Program-made: the position numbers and the translations under genes
Part shown: piece by piece, positions 1 to 8,237 of the stretch
Numbering within the stretch: the first letter of the stretch is position 1
Layout: every line of letters starts with the position of its first letter
The notes under the pieces: model-generated
Told to the model about the DNA's origin: nothing
Databases searched by the model: none
What the model saw: only the letters and a program-made list of their open reading frames with translations
NCBI RefSeq assembly: GCF_003248355.1
Contig: NZ_QKWY01000002.1
Coordinates: 1,674,001 to 1,738,000 of the forward strand
Source: Streptomyces sp. AC1-42W
GTDB taxonomy: Bacteria; Actinomycetota; Actinomycetes; Streptomycetales; Streptomycetaceae
DNA length: 64,000 bases
Reading direction: 5' to 3'

Positions 1-1
1 G

Positions 2-67
2 GGTGAGCCGCATATCGTCTGGCGCCGGGTCGGGGGGCACGAGATCTTCGATCCCGGTCCCGCTTGA
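2..67 (+). CDS. C-terminal end of an unidentified gene entering from the left
   Basis: Only the last 21 codons lie in the window. The frame reads ...PHIVWRRVGGHEIFDPGPA and stops at TGA 65-67. A strong hairpin begins 7 bases after the stop, which favours this frame as the real one over a longer overlapping reading frame that would run straight through the hairpin. The family is not recognisable from so short a tail. Confidence 0.5.
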   Translation, partial: GEPHIVWRRVGGHEIFDPGPA

Positions 68-73
68 GGGGCG

Positions 74-103
74 GAGGGCCGCACGTCGTGACGTGCGGCC
101 CTC
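74..103 (+). terminator. Perfect 14-bp hairpin after the partial gene
   Basis: The arms gagggccgcacgtc (74-87) and gacgtgcggccctc (90-103) pair perfectly around a 2-base centre. There is no T run, as is common for Streptomyces terminators. Its position just after the TGA at 65-67 fits termination of the gene entering from the left. Confidence 0.7.
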
Positions 104-104
104 G

Positions 105-209
105 ACGCCTTCCGGCGGCACGGAGTCCGACGCCGCCGCTGTGCTGGTCGCGGAACTTGCCGCCAACGCCGGTGCGCACGGCCGCGTCCCCCGACAGGCC
201 CTAGGCTGA
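105..209 (+). pseudogene. Fragment of an RsbW-like HATPase regulatory protein
   Basis: The frame ends in VLVAELAANAGAHGRVPRQ before a stop at 207-209. This matches the N-box region (SELVTNAxxHGR type) of the small ATP-binding anti-sigma-like proteins that are abundant in Streptomyces. Nothing of the ATP-lid or C-terminal half follows, and the upstream part of the frame is interrupted by a terminator hairpin. I read it as a relic. The assignment rests on one motif only. Confidence 0.35.
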
Positions 210-350
210 GCCGCGTACGGCATCGGGCTACGGAGGGCTACGGAGGGCGACGAGGGGCATGGCAGAGGCCGAGGACCACGGGGGCGGCAGGAGCGCCGCC
301 GAGAGCCGCCCGTACGCCACGGCGGAGGACGTCGACCAGCCGGACTCGCT

Positions 351-680
351 GTTCCTGCCCGCGAGTTCCGGGCGGCCATGCGGTGCGCGCGGGAACTGTT
401 CGGTGAACATGCCTTCCGCAAGTGGCGCGGCGAGGCACGCAGCGCACCCGTGATCAACAAGGCGCTGTTCGAGACAGTTTCCGTCACTCTCGCCCTTCTC
501 GACGATCAGGGGCGGGCGCGGCTGGTAGCTTCGCGGGCGAGGGTTCTCGACAGGTTCTTCGCGCTGATGAAGAACTGGGACTTCGAGCGGGCGATCTCCG
601 TCGGTACGACCAACCCCGAGAAGATCCGCACCCGATTCCTGCACATGGGACCAGTGTTCCGAGGGGGGGGCCGAACAGTG
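351..680 (+). pseudogene. C-terminal fragment of a DUF262 (GmrSD-type) protein
   Basis: The frame reads REFRAAM...FGEHAFRKW..., then INKALFE..SVTLALLD, then FERAISVGTTNPEKIRTRF. This is the typical end of DUF262 proteins: an Asn-Lys-Ala-Leu-Phe motif followed by a helical tail ending in T-x5-V/I-x-x-R-F. The N-terminal DUF262 domain with its DGQQR motif is absent, so the 5' part is deleted. The frame runs into the following ATPase only because of a G8 tract at 663-670. With seven G it would stop at TGA 679-681, overlapping the ATPase GTG at 678 as GTGA, a normal coupled arrangement. DUF262 proteins are nucleases of modification-dependent restriction and related defence systems. Confidence 0.6.
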
Positions 681-1240
681 ATCGACCGACTGACGCTGCA
701 CAACTACAAGGCGTTCCGGCACGCGGAGATCCCCCTGGGCCCGCTGACCCTCCTCACCGGGCTCAACTCCTCCGGCAAGAGCAGCGTCCTGCAATCCCTC
801 GCGCTGCTCAGGCAGTCGCACGAGGCGGGCGACCTCGAAGCCGGCTCGTTCATGTCCGCCGCGCAGGAGGCGGGCCTCCGTACGAGCGTCGGCAACCAGG
901 GCTTCCTGCTCAACGGTGAGCTCGTGAGCCTCGGCACCGGCGAGGACGTCCTCCACGAGGACTTCACGGAGGACGAGCCCAGGATCGGCCTCGCCGTCGA
1001 CGAAGGGCCGTACCACTACGGGTGGACCGCCGAATACGAGGGTGAGCAGAACCTGCTGCCCCTGCTGGACGTGGAGCTGCCGCGCGACGCGGAGGGGGCC
1101 GCCACACCCACCGGCCCGGAGGCCGTCACACCCGCGTTCCTGACCGCGCCCTTCCAGTACCTCCACGCCGACCGCATCTCGCCCGCCGAGTTCTACCCGC
1201 GCGACCACCACGCGGCCATCGGGCGCGGGTTCCTCGGCGT
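678..1240 (+). pseudogene. N-terminal fragment of an OLD/DUF3696-like AAA ATPase
   Basis: From GTG 678 the product starts VIDRLTLHNYKAFRHAEIPL and continues with LTGLNSSGKSSVLQSLALL, an ABC-type P-loop of the SMC/OLD kind. Later comes FQYLHADRISPAEFYPRD, the position of the Y(L/I)xA(D/E)RxxP motif in DUF3696-type ATPases. Homology stops at about codon 185, where the frame runs into unrelated sequence. The signature motif, Walker B and any TOPRIM domain are missing, so it cannot be functional. It lay directly downstream of the DUF262 gene, so the two probably formed a defence operon before decay. Confidence 0.6.
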
Positions 1241-1408
1241 GCGTGGCGCCGGAAGCTGTGCTGGTTCCCCGACACCGACGGCGAGAGCCGCCTCTTCGAC
1301 TGGCACTGCGACTTCCTGCCGACGCCCGGCCGGATGCACTTCCGGCTGCTCCACGAGGAGCGCACCCTGCGCATCGCGTACGTCGGGCGGAAACTCGGCA
1401 TCAAGTGA
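1241..1408 (+). pseudogene. Orphan C-terminal fragment ending in YVGRKLGIK
   Basis: In a different frame from the ATPase, 55 codons read AWRRKLCWFPDT...LFDWHCDFLPTPGRMHFRLL...RIAYVGRKLGIK and stop at 1406-1408. The W-H...G-R-M-H-F...Y-V-G pattern looks like the conserved tail of a longer protein rather than random coding, but I cannot name the family. It appears joined to the truncated ATPase by a deletion. The intact helicase gene starts 88 bases downstream. Confidence 0.4.
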
Positions 1409-1496
1409 TCCGCCCCGGATCCCGCCCGCGTGCCCCGGATAACGTAGCCCCTGACGGCCGGTTGTCGGCCCGACCCGCCCCAAGGAGGAACCGCGC

Positions 1497-4400
1497 GTGC
1501 GTCCCACCCTCGCCGCCGAACAGGTACGGGCCAGCCTGAGCCAGTACCTCGCGACGACGTACGCGCTGGCCGACGAGTCCACCCGGCGCGCCCTGGAGGG
1601 CTTCCTCGGCGACCCGGACGACGGCATCTTCCGCGGCCCCTACCTCCGCGTCCGCACGCCGTTCCGGACGGCCGACGGCGACGACTGGCAGCGGCACCTG
1701 ACCTGGCACCCCGACCTCACGCCGTACCGCCACCAGGAACGGGCCTGGGAACGGCTGTCCACCCTCCACGGACCCGCGCGGCCCACCCTCGTCACCACCG
1801 GGACCGGATCGGGCAAGACCGAATCGTTCCTCGTCCCGATCCTCGACCACTGCCTGCGCGAGCGCGAGGCCGGCCGCGAGGGCGTCAAGGCGATCCTGCT
1901 CTACCCCATGAACGCCCTCGCCACCGACCAGGCCCACCGGATCGGCAAACGCCTCGACGACCCGAAGGACACCCGGCTGCGCGACGCCGGGGTACACGCC
2001 GCGCTGTACATCGGCGACCGGCCGTCCCAGGAGTTCAAGCAGGCCAACCCCGCGATCACCGTCGACCGCGACGAGATCCGCCGTACCCGGCCCGACATCC
2101 TGATCACCAACTACAAGATGCTCGACCTGCTCCTCCAGCGCCCCGAGGACCGGCGGCTGTGGCAGGACTCGCCCCTCGCCTACGTCGTGCTCGACGAGTT
2201 CCACACCTACGACGGCGCCCAGGGCACGGACGTCGCCATGCTGCTGCGCCGCCTCGGGTCCGTCACCGGGCTCGCCGAACCCGGCCGGCCCCTGGGCCCG
2301 GTCTGCCCCGTCGCCACCTCCGCCACCCTCGGCGAGAACAGCGGGGGCGAGGCCGGCCGGCCCGGGATGCTGGAGGTCGCCGAGCAGGTCTTCGGCGTGC
2401 CGTTCCCGCCGGACGCGGTCGTGGGGGAAGACCGCAGGGCCACCAGGGACTTCACCGGCGAGAGCGACTTCACCCTGCCGTTCCCGTCGCCGCAACAGGT
2501 CGACTCCCTCGGCGACCCCACCCGGGACCCGGACGCGATGGACCGCCTCATCGCCGAGTTCACCGGCCTGAGCGCGCCCACCCCCGAGGAACTCGGGGAC
2601 GTCCTGCGGCGGCACCGGCTCACCTCCGCCGTCCTGGACATCCTGGACGGCACCCCCAAGACCCTCGCCGAGATCACCGAGGTGCTGCCCCGCTACGCCT
2701 ACCACTGGGGCATGGCCGTACAGCGGCAACCGGGCCTCGCCGCCCGCGCCCTCGCCCGCTACCTGGCCCTCCTGTCGTACGCCCGCGACCCGAGGCACCC
2801 CGGCCGGCCCCTGCTCTCCATCGAGATCCACCACTGGGTGCGCTCGGTCTCCCGCGTCCTGCGCGGCATCAGCGCCGCCCGCGCCGAATTCCGCTGGGAC
2901 GACGAACGGGTCACCTCCGGCGGCGCGCTCATCCGCTCGGGCCGGACCTCCGACGCGCGGCCGTCGCCGTACGACGGGGAGGGGGCCGCAGGACCGTCCG
3001 CGGCCGAGGGGAACGCCGTCCCGGCCGACGACAGCGCACCGCCGCCCGCCCAGGTGTTCCTGCCCGCCGTGTTCTGCCGCGAGTGCGGACGCTCGGGCTG
3101 GGCCGCGTACTCGCCGGAGGTCGACCCCACCCAGCTCGACCTCGACGCGACGAAGATCCGCCGGGCCTCCGTCGGCCGCGACAAGCGCCGGGTCCGCAAC
3201 ATGATCGCGGCGACCCCCCGCGAGGTACAGGAAGCCGCCTTCGCCGCGGGGGCGGACCGCAGGCGCGGCGGGCCCTCCGTCATGGTCCTGGAAGGCACCG
3301 AGGGCCGGCTGCGCCCCCTGGCCCCCGAAGCCGACTTCAGCGCACCCGAGGAGGGCGGGGGACCGCGCCGACCCCTGCCGCTGCGGAACGCCGCCTTCGT
3401 CCACGCCGACCTCGACGGCGACCGGGCGGCCGAGCGCGACCAGTGTCCGGCCTGCCGCACCTTCAACTCCATCCGCTACCTCGGTACCGGGCTCGCCGCA
3501 CTCGCCGCCGCGGCCGTCACCCAACTCTTCACCGGCGGCGAACTGGACAAGAACCTGGGCGAGGACAAGACCCTCCTCTTCAACGACTCCGTCCAGGACG
3601 CCGCCCACCGCGCCGGCTACGTCGCCAGCCGCTCGTACACCTTCTCCCTGCGCTCCCTGCTCGCGAGCCGCATCCGCGAGGACGAACCCGTCGCCCTCAA
3701 CGACCTCGCCGCCGACCTCATCGCGGACGTCGTCGACAGCAAGGCCGTCCAGGCCGCCGTCATCCCCCCGGACCTCCACCTCGTCCGCGGCGTGGACACC
3801 CTGCTCTCCGGGCGCAGTCGCGGTTCCCAGGCCACCTGGCAGCTGATCGCGCAGCGCCTCGCGTTCGCCACCGTCATGGAGTTCGGCCTGCGCTCCCGGC
3901 AGGGACGCACCCTGGAACTGACCCGTACGGTCGCCGCGGACGTGCCCCTCCAGGACCCCGACGCCGTGGCGGACCTCGTGCGGGAGATCCTGCTCACCAC
4001 CCCCGGCGAGGTCGCCCTCCCCGACGGCTCGGCGCCCGGCCCCGACCAGTACACCGGCTTCGTCCGGGGACTGCTGGAGCGCATGCGCGTCCGGGGCGCC
4101 GTCCGGCACGCCTGGCTCGACCCCTGGCTGAAAGAGGCCGGCGTGCGCCGGTGGGCGATCTGGGGCGGGCGCGCGCCGGGGATGCCCGCGTTCCCCCGAG
4201 GGGTCTCCGCACCCGCCTTCGTACTCGGTGCCCCCAAGCACGGCAGCGAGGACTTCGACGTCCTCACCGGCCGCCTCGGCTGGTACCAGGACTGGGCCGT
4301 ACGCGCGCTCGGGCTGCGACCCGAAGCGGCGGCGGTCTTCCTGAGCCGGCTGCTCCCCGCGCTCACCGAAGCGGGTGTGGTGTCCGCACGCACGGCCGAC

Positions 4401-7400
4401 GACGGCGCCACCCGCGTGTACGGACTCCAGCCGGGACACGTCCAGGTGCGCGCCCTCGCCGACGAAGCGCTTCCCGACGCCACCGCGCACTGCCCCAGGT
4501 GCTTCTGGGAGCAGACCATCCACCCCGACCTCGCGGACCACTGGCACGGGCAGCCGTGCCCCCGCTACCGGTGCGGCGGCACCCTGGGCACCGGACGCCA
4601 CCTGGACAGCGGACTGCGCCAGCGGGACTTCGCCGACGACTTCTACCGCCGCATGTACCGCGAGGCCGGTGTCTTCACCATCAACACCGCCGAGCACACC
4701 GGCACCCTCAGCCGCGCGAAGCGCGAAGCCGTGGAGAAGGCGTTCCGCGACGGCACCCGCGTCCACTACGCCAACCCGCAGGTGCTGTCCTGCACCCCCA
4801 CCCTGGAACTGGGCATCGACATCGGCGACCTGTCGGCCGTCGTGCTCGCCTCGCTGCCCAAGGGACCGGCCAACTACATCCAGCGCGTGGGTCGCGCCGG
4901 GCGCTCCACCGGCAACGCCTACCTGCTCACCATGGTCGACCGCGGCCCGCGCGACCGCTACTACCTGGAAGACCCCCGGCTCATGATCGCCGGGGACGTC
5001 CTGCCGCCCGGCTGCTACCTGTCCGCCGTCGAGATCCTCCGCCGCCAGTACGTCGCCCACCTGCTCGACCTCGCGGGCGGAGGCAGGCTGAACGCCCCGG
5101 ACGGAACACCCCTGCGCCCCCTGCCGGGACGCGCCGCGGAACTCTTCGGAGCCTCCGCGTGGCAGGCCGAGTTCGCCGAAGCCGCGTTGACCGACGGCGA
5201 ACGGCTCGTACACCGGTTCCTCGCACTCTTCCCCCCGTACGACGAGAGCCGGGGCACCGGAGTCAGCCCCCAGGCCCGCGCCGCCCTCGTCACCTACGCG
5301 ACCGATCCCGGCGAAGCCGGGCTGGGTGCCGCCCTCGACACCGCGCGCCGCCGCTGGGAGGACCGCCGCGCCGACCTCCAGCGCCGGACCGAGGCGATCG
5401 ACCGGGCGCACGGACTGCTCGTCGCCGGAGACCCCGACCACGAGCGGCAGGGACGCGAACTGCGCGCCGAGCGGCGCGATGTGGCGCGTGTGTCCCGCGA
5501 GATCAGCCGCACCACCGCCCACGGGGCCCTCGTCGATCTCGGCCTGCTCCCCAACTACAGCCTGATCGACTCGACCACCGAGCTGGAAGCCACGCTCACC
5601 TGGACGGAGAAGGACGCCGACGACACCCGCAGGAGCCACACCAAGACCCTGCGACACAGCCGTCCGGCCCGCCTCGCCCTCTCCGAGTTCGCCCCCGGCA
5701 ACCACTACTACGTCCAGGGATACAAGCACCGCGTCACCGGACTGGACATCGGCACCCCGGGACGGCCGGCCTGGCTCTGGTGGCGCGTCTGCCCCGACTG
5801 CGGCCACGTCCGCACCCACCGCGCCGAGCAGGACGCCTCGCCCTGCCCGCGCTGCCGCTCCGCCGCCATCGGCGACATAGGCTGCCTGCACAAGGTCCTC
5901 GTACCGCGCCGCGTCACCTCCCGCGACGAACGCGACGACGTCCGCGTCCGCGACGACAGCGACGAACGCGAGCGGCGGCACTACACCGTCGTCCCGGCCG
6001 TGGACATCGACGGACACGACATCGAGCAAGCCTGGAAGCACGAACACGCCACCTTCGGATGGGAGTTCACCCGGCAGGCCCGGATCCGGCACTTCAACGT
6101 CGGGGCGACCCGGGTGGACGGCGGTACCGACACGGCCTTCGCCGGACACGAAGTCCGCCTCAACCCGTTCTGGGTCTGCGACGCGTGCGGCTTCGCGGAC
6201 CCGGACGGCGGGCCCGTCGCCCACGACACACGCGTCACCCCGGACCGGTACCACCGGCCCTGGTGCCCCCGGCGGCGCGCTGAGGCCGACACCGCGCGGC
6301 GGGGGGAACGAGTCCTCCTCGCCCACGAGCTGCGCACCGACGCCCTGCGCATCCTCATCCCCGCCGTCACCGCCCACACCGCGGAACGGCTCGCCTCCTT
6401 CAAGGCGCTGCTCCTGGCCGGTATCGCCCGCAGCTACGGCGGAGACCCGGACCATCTCGCGGTCGTCACCGACTCCATGCCCGAGGAGGGCGAGGGCGCG
6501 CTGCGCCGCCACTACCTCGTCCTGTACGACACGCTGCCCGGGGGCACCGGATACCTTCACCGCCTCGCCGGTCAGGACGGGCTGCGGAGCGTCCTGGAAG
6601 ACGCCCGCCAGGTGATCGAGACCTGTGTGTGCGTGGGCCGGGGAAGGACCGCCTGCCACCGCTGCCTGCTCCGCCACGTCACCGACGGCGAGTACGAGCT
6701 GGTGAGCCGCGAGCACGCCCTCGACATGCTCGGCGAGCTGTTCGGCCGCACGGCGGACCACTGGAGCGCCGAGCCCGTGGCCACCACCCGGGACATCACC
6801 CTGGTCCACCAGGTGGAGAGCGAACTGGAGGCGCTCTTCCGGCGCGGGCTGCTGGAGTGGGCCGACCGGGTGGACGAGGTCAGTGTCCGCACGGCGCTCA
6901 CCGCCGACGGCACCAGGGACACCACACTCCGCTTCACCGCACCGGACGGAACCGTCCGCGGCTGGCAGATGGAGACCCAGACACCGCTCGGCTTCACCCG
7001 GCCCGACGTCGTCTTCCGCAGCACCGACGACGACCGCAGGGCGGCCGTCTACCTCGACGGCTACCGCTACCACGCGAGCCCCGACAACCTCACGGCCGAG
7101 GACGACGCGGCCAAACGCACCAGGCTGCGCGCCGAGGGCTGGCAGGTCTTCCAACTCACCTGGGACGACGTACAGGCCTGGACCGGGCGCACCGCGCCGC
7201 AGGCCGACCCGGTGTGGAAGCCCTATCCGAACACCGCGCAGAAGACCGCCATGGACGTACACCGGCGGATGCACGCCGGGGACACCCGCGACCTGCCCCG
7301 CCTGGTGTGGGCCAACCCGGTCGAGACGCTGATCGGCTACCTCACCGATCCGGCCCCGGGCACATGGCGGCTCCGCGTCCAGAGCGCCCTCGCGGGCTTC

Positions 7401-8237
7401 GCGGCCGTCTCGGCGACCAGCAGGGCCCTGGCCGACGGCCCGGAGACCGGACGCCGGATCAGCGAGGCGCTGCACGGGCAGCGGCTCTCCGGCGGCCAGG
7501 GAGCCGTGCAGGTCATGGCCACCCGGGACGCCTCGGGCTGCCCGCTCACCATCGCGCTCGACCTGCGCCGGGGGCAGAGCGGTGCGGCCTGGACCGCGCT
7601 GACCGTCCTCGACGACAGCCCCGGAACGGTCGCGGGCGACGAGGCGGCCCATCGCAGGCGCTGGCAGGCATGGCTGTACTGGAGCAACCTCCTCCAGTTC
7701 CTCGACGCGGGCGAGGGCGACGGGGTCCAGCTCACCACGTCCATGCTGCCCGGATTCGATCCGGCCGAACTGGCGGTCACCGGCGGGGGCGGCCGGCTCA
7801 CCTCACGGCCGCGCGCACACGCGTCCGGGCCGGAGACCCCGGAACCACCGGCGGACCAGCGGCAGACCGGGGCGCCCGGCCGCGACCCCGCCTGGGACGA
7901 GGTCATCGACCTCCTCGTCGACGACCCGGGCCTGGAGGCCCTCGCCGCCGCGCTCGCCGACCGCGGCGTCCCCGTCCCCGTAGCCGGCCACGAGCTGGGG
8001 ACGGCCGCCTGGCCCGCCGAACTCGCCTGGCCCGCCCGTCGTGTGGGCATCGTCCTCGCCCCCCGCCCGGACCCCGGCAACGGCCGGGACGTCGAGGCCG
8101 AACGACGGGACGAGGCATACCGGGACGCCGGCTGGCAGGTGCGTACGGCGCCCGAATGGGACGCCGACGAACTCGCCGCGCTCGTGAGCGGCGACGCGAA
8201 CGGGACCACGAACGACCAAGGAGAGAATCAGCGATGA
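1497..8237 (+). CDS. Large DEAH-box helicase with DUF1998-type zinc cluster, DruE-like
   Basis: A 2246-aa superfamily 2 helicase starting at GTG 1497 behind AAGGAGGA (1482-1489). Motif I is GTGSGKT (102-108), motif II is DEFH (233-236), and motif VI is QRVGRAGRS from about 1129. CxxC pairs (527/530, 650/653 and others) lie in the long middle. A DUF1998-like cluster follows, CVCVGRGRTACHRC (C1710, C1712, C1720, C1723), after YDTLPGGTGY. Beyond it, PDVVF...AVYLDGYRYH (1852-1859) ... GWQVFQLTW resembles a Vsr/PD-(D/E)XK-like nuclease fold. Size and order match DruE of Druantia phage defence, and helicases of this type also occur in other defence systems. The stop overlaps the next ATG as ATGA, so the two are coupled. 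Helicase is certain; the defence role and the nuclease-like domain are inference. Confidence 0.88.
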   Translation: MRPTLAAEQVRASLSQYLATTYALADESTRRALEGFLGDPDDGIFRGPYLRVRTPFRTADGDDWQRHLTWHPDLTPYRHQERAWERLSTLHGPARPTLVTTGTGSGKTESFLVPILDHCLREREAGREGVKAILLYPMNALATDQAHRIGKRLDDPKDTRLRDAGVHAALYIGDRPSQEFKQANPAITVDRDEIRRTRPDILITNYKMLDLLLQRPEDRRLWQDSPLAYVVLDEFHTYDGAQGTDVAMLLRRLGSVTGLAEPGRPLGPVCPVATSATLGENSGGEAGRPGMLEVAEQVFGVPFPPDAVVGEDRRATRDFTGESDFTLPFPSPQQVDSLGDPTRDPDAMDRLIAEFTGLSAPTPEELGDVLRRHRLTSAVLDILDGTPKTLAEITEVLPRYAYHWGMAVQRQPGLAARALARYLALLSYARDPRHPGRPLLSIEIHHWVRSVSRVLRGISAARAEFRWDDERVTSGGALIRSGRTSDARPSPYDGEGAAGPSAAEGNAVPADDSAPPPAQVFLPAVFCRECGRSGWAAYSPEVDPTQLDLDATKIRRASVGRDKRRVRNMIAATPREVQEAAFAAGADRRRGGPSVMVLEGTEGRLRPLAPEADFSAPEEGGGPRRPLPLRNAAFVHADLDGDRAAERDQCPACRTFNSIRYLGTGLAALAAAAVTQLFTGGELDKNLGEDKTLLFNDSVQDAAHRAGYVASRSYTFSLRSLLASRIREDEPVALNDLAADLIADVVDSKAVQAAVIPPDLHLVRGVDTLLSGRSRGSQATWQLIAQRLAFATVMEFGLRSRQGRTLELTRTVAADVPLQDPDAVADLVREILLTTPGEVALPDGSAPGPDQYTGFVRGLLERMRVRGAVRHAWLDPWLKEAGVRRWAIWGGRAPGMPAFPRGVSAPAFVLGAPKHGSEDFDVLTGRLGWYQDWAVRALGLRPEAAAVFLSRLLPALTEAGVVSARTADDGATRVYGLQPGHVQVRALADEALPDATAHCPRCFWEQTIHPDLADHWHGQPCPRYRCGGTLGTGRHLDSGLRQRDFADDFYRRMYREAGVFTINTAEHTGTLSRAKREAVEKAFRDGTRVHYANPQVLSCTPTLELGIDIGDLSAVVLASLPKGPANYIQRVGRAGRSTGNAYLLTMVDRGPRDRYYLEDPRLMIAGDVLPPGCYLSAVEILRRQYVAHLLDLAGGGRLNAPDGTPLRPLPGRAAELFGASAWQAEFAEAALTDGERLVHRFLALFPPYDESRGTGVSPQARAALVTYATDPGEAGLGAALDTARRRWEDRRADLQRRTEAIDRAHGLLVAGDPDHERQGRELRAERRDVARVSREISRTTAHGALVDLGLLPNYSLIDSTTELEATLTWTEKDADDTRRSHTKTLRHSRPARLALSEFAPGNHYYVQGYKHRVTGLDIGTPGRPAWLWWRVCPDCGHVRTHRAEQDASPCPRCRSAAIGDIGCLHKVLVPRRVTSRDERDDVRVRDDSDERERRHYTVVPAVDIDGHDIEQAWKHEHATFGWEFTRQARIRHFNVGATRVDGGTDTAFAGHEVRLNPFWVCDACGFADPDGGPVAHDTRVTPDRYHRPWCPRRRAEADTARRGERVLLAHELRTDALRILIPAVTAHTAERLASFKALLLAGIARSYGGDPDHLAVVTDSMPEEGEGALRRHYLVLYDTLPGGTGYLHRLAGQDGLRSVLEDARQVIETCVCVGRGRTACHRCLLRHVTDGEYELVSREHALDMLGELFGRTADHWSAEPVATTRDITLVHQVESELEALFRRGLLEWADRVDEVSVRTALTADGTRDTTLRFTAPDGTVRGWQMETQTPLGFTRPDVVFRSTDDDRRAAVYLDGYRYHASPDNLTAEDDAAKRTRLRAEGWQVFQLTWDDVQAWTGRTAPQADPVWKPYPNTAQKTAMDVHRRMHAGDTRDLPRLVWANPVETLIGYLTDPAPGTWRLRVQSALAGFAAVSATSRALADGPETGRRISEALHGQRLSGGQGAVQVMATRDASGCPLTIALDLRRGQSGAAWTALTVLDDSPGTVAGDEAAHRRRWQAWLYWSNLLQFLDAGEGDGVQLTTSMLPGFDPAELAVTGGGGRLTSRPRAHASGPETPEPPADQRQTGAPGRDPAWDEVIDLLVDDPGLEALAAALADRGVPVPVAGHELGTAAWPAELAWPARRVGIVLAPRPDPGNGRDVEAERRDEAYRDAGWQVRTAPEWDADELAALVSGDANGTTNDQGENQR

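Noticed and set aside
3..117. First part of a 68-codon frame starting at GTG 3
   Set aside because: It runs through a 14-bp terminator hairpin and overlaps a better-looking gene end; only its last ~35 codons have a recognisable motif.
2159..6283. 1374-codon plus-strand frame in another phase of the helicase gene
   Set aside because: Arg/Pro-rich translation typical of an out-of-phase frame in high-GC DNA.
1401..7652. 2083-codon open frame on the minus strand opposite the DEAH helicase
   Set aside because: It is an antisense shadow of high-GC codon bias; its translation is low-complexity Gly/Val/Ala/Arg with no motifs, while the plus strand has clear helicase motifs.
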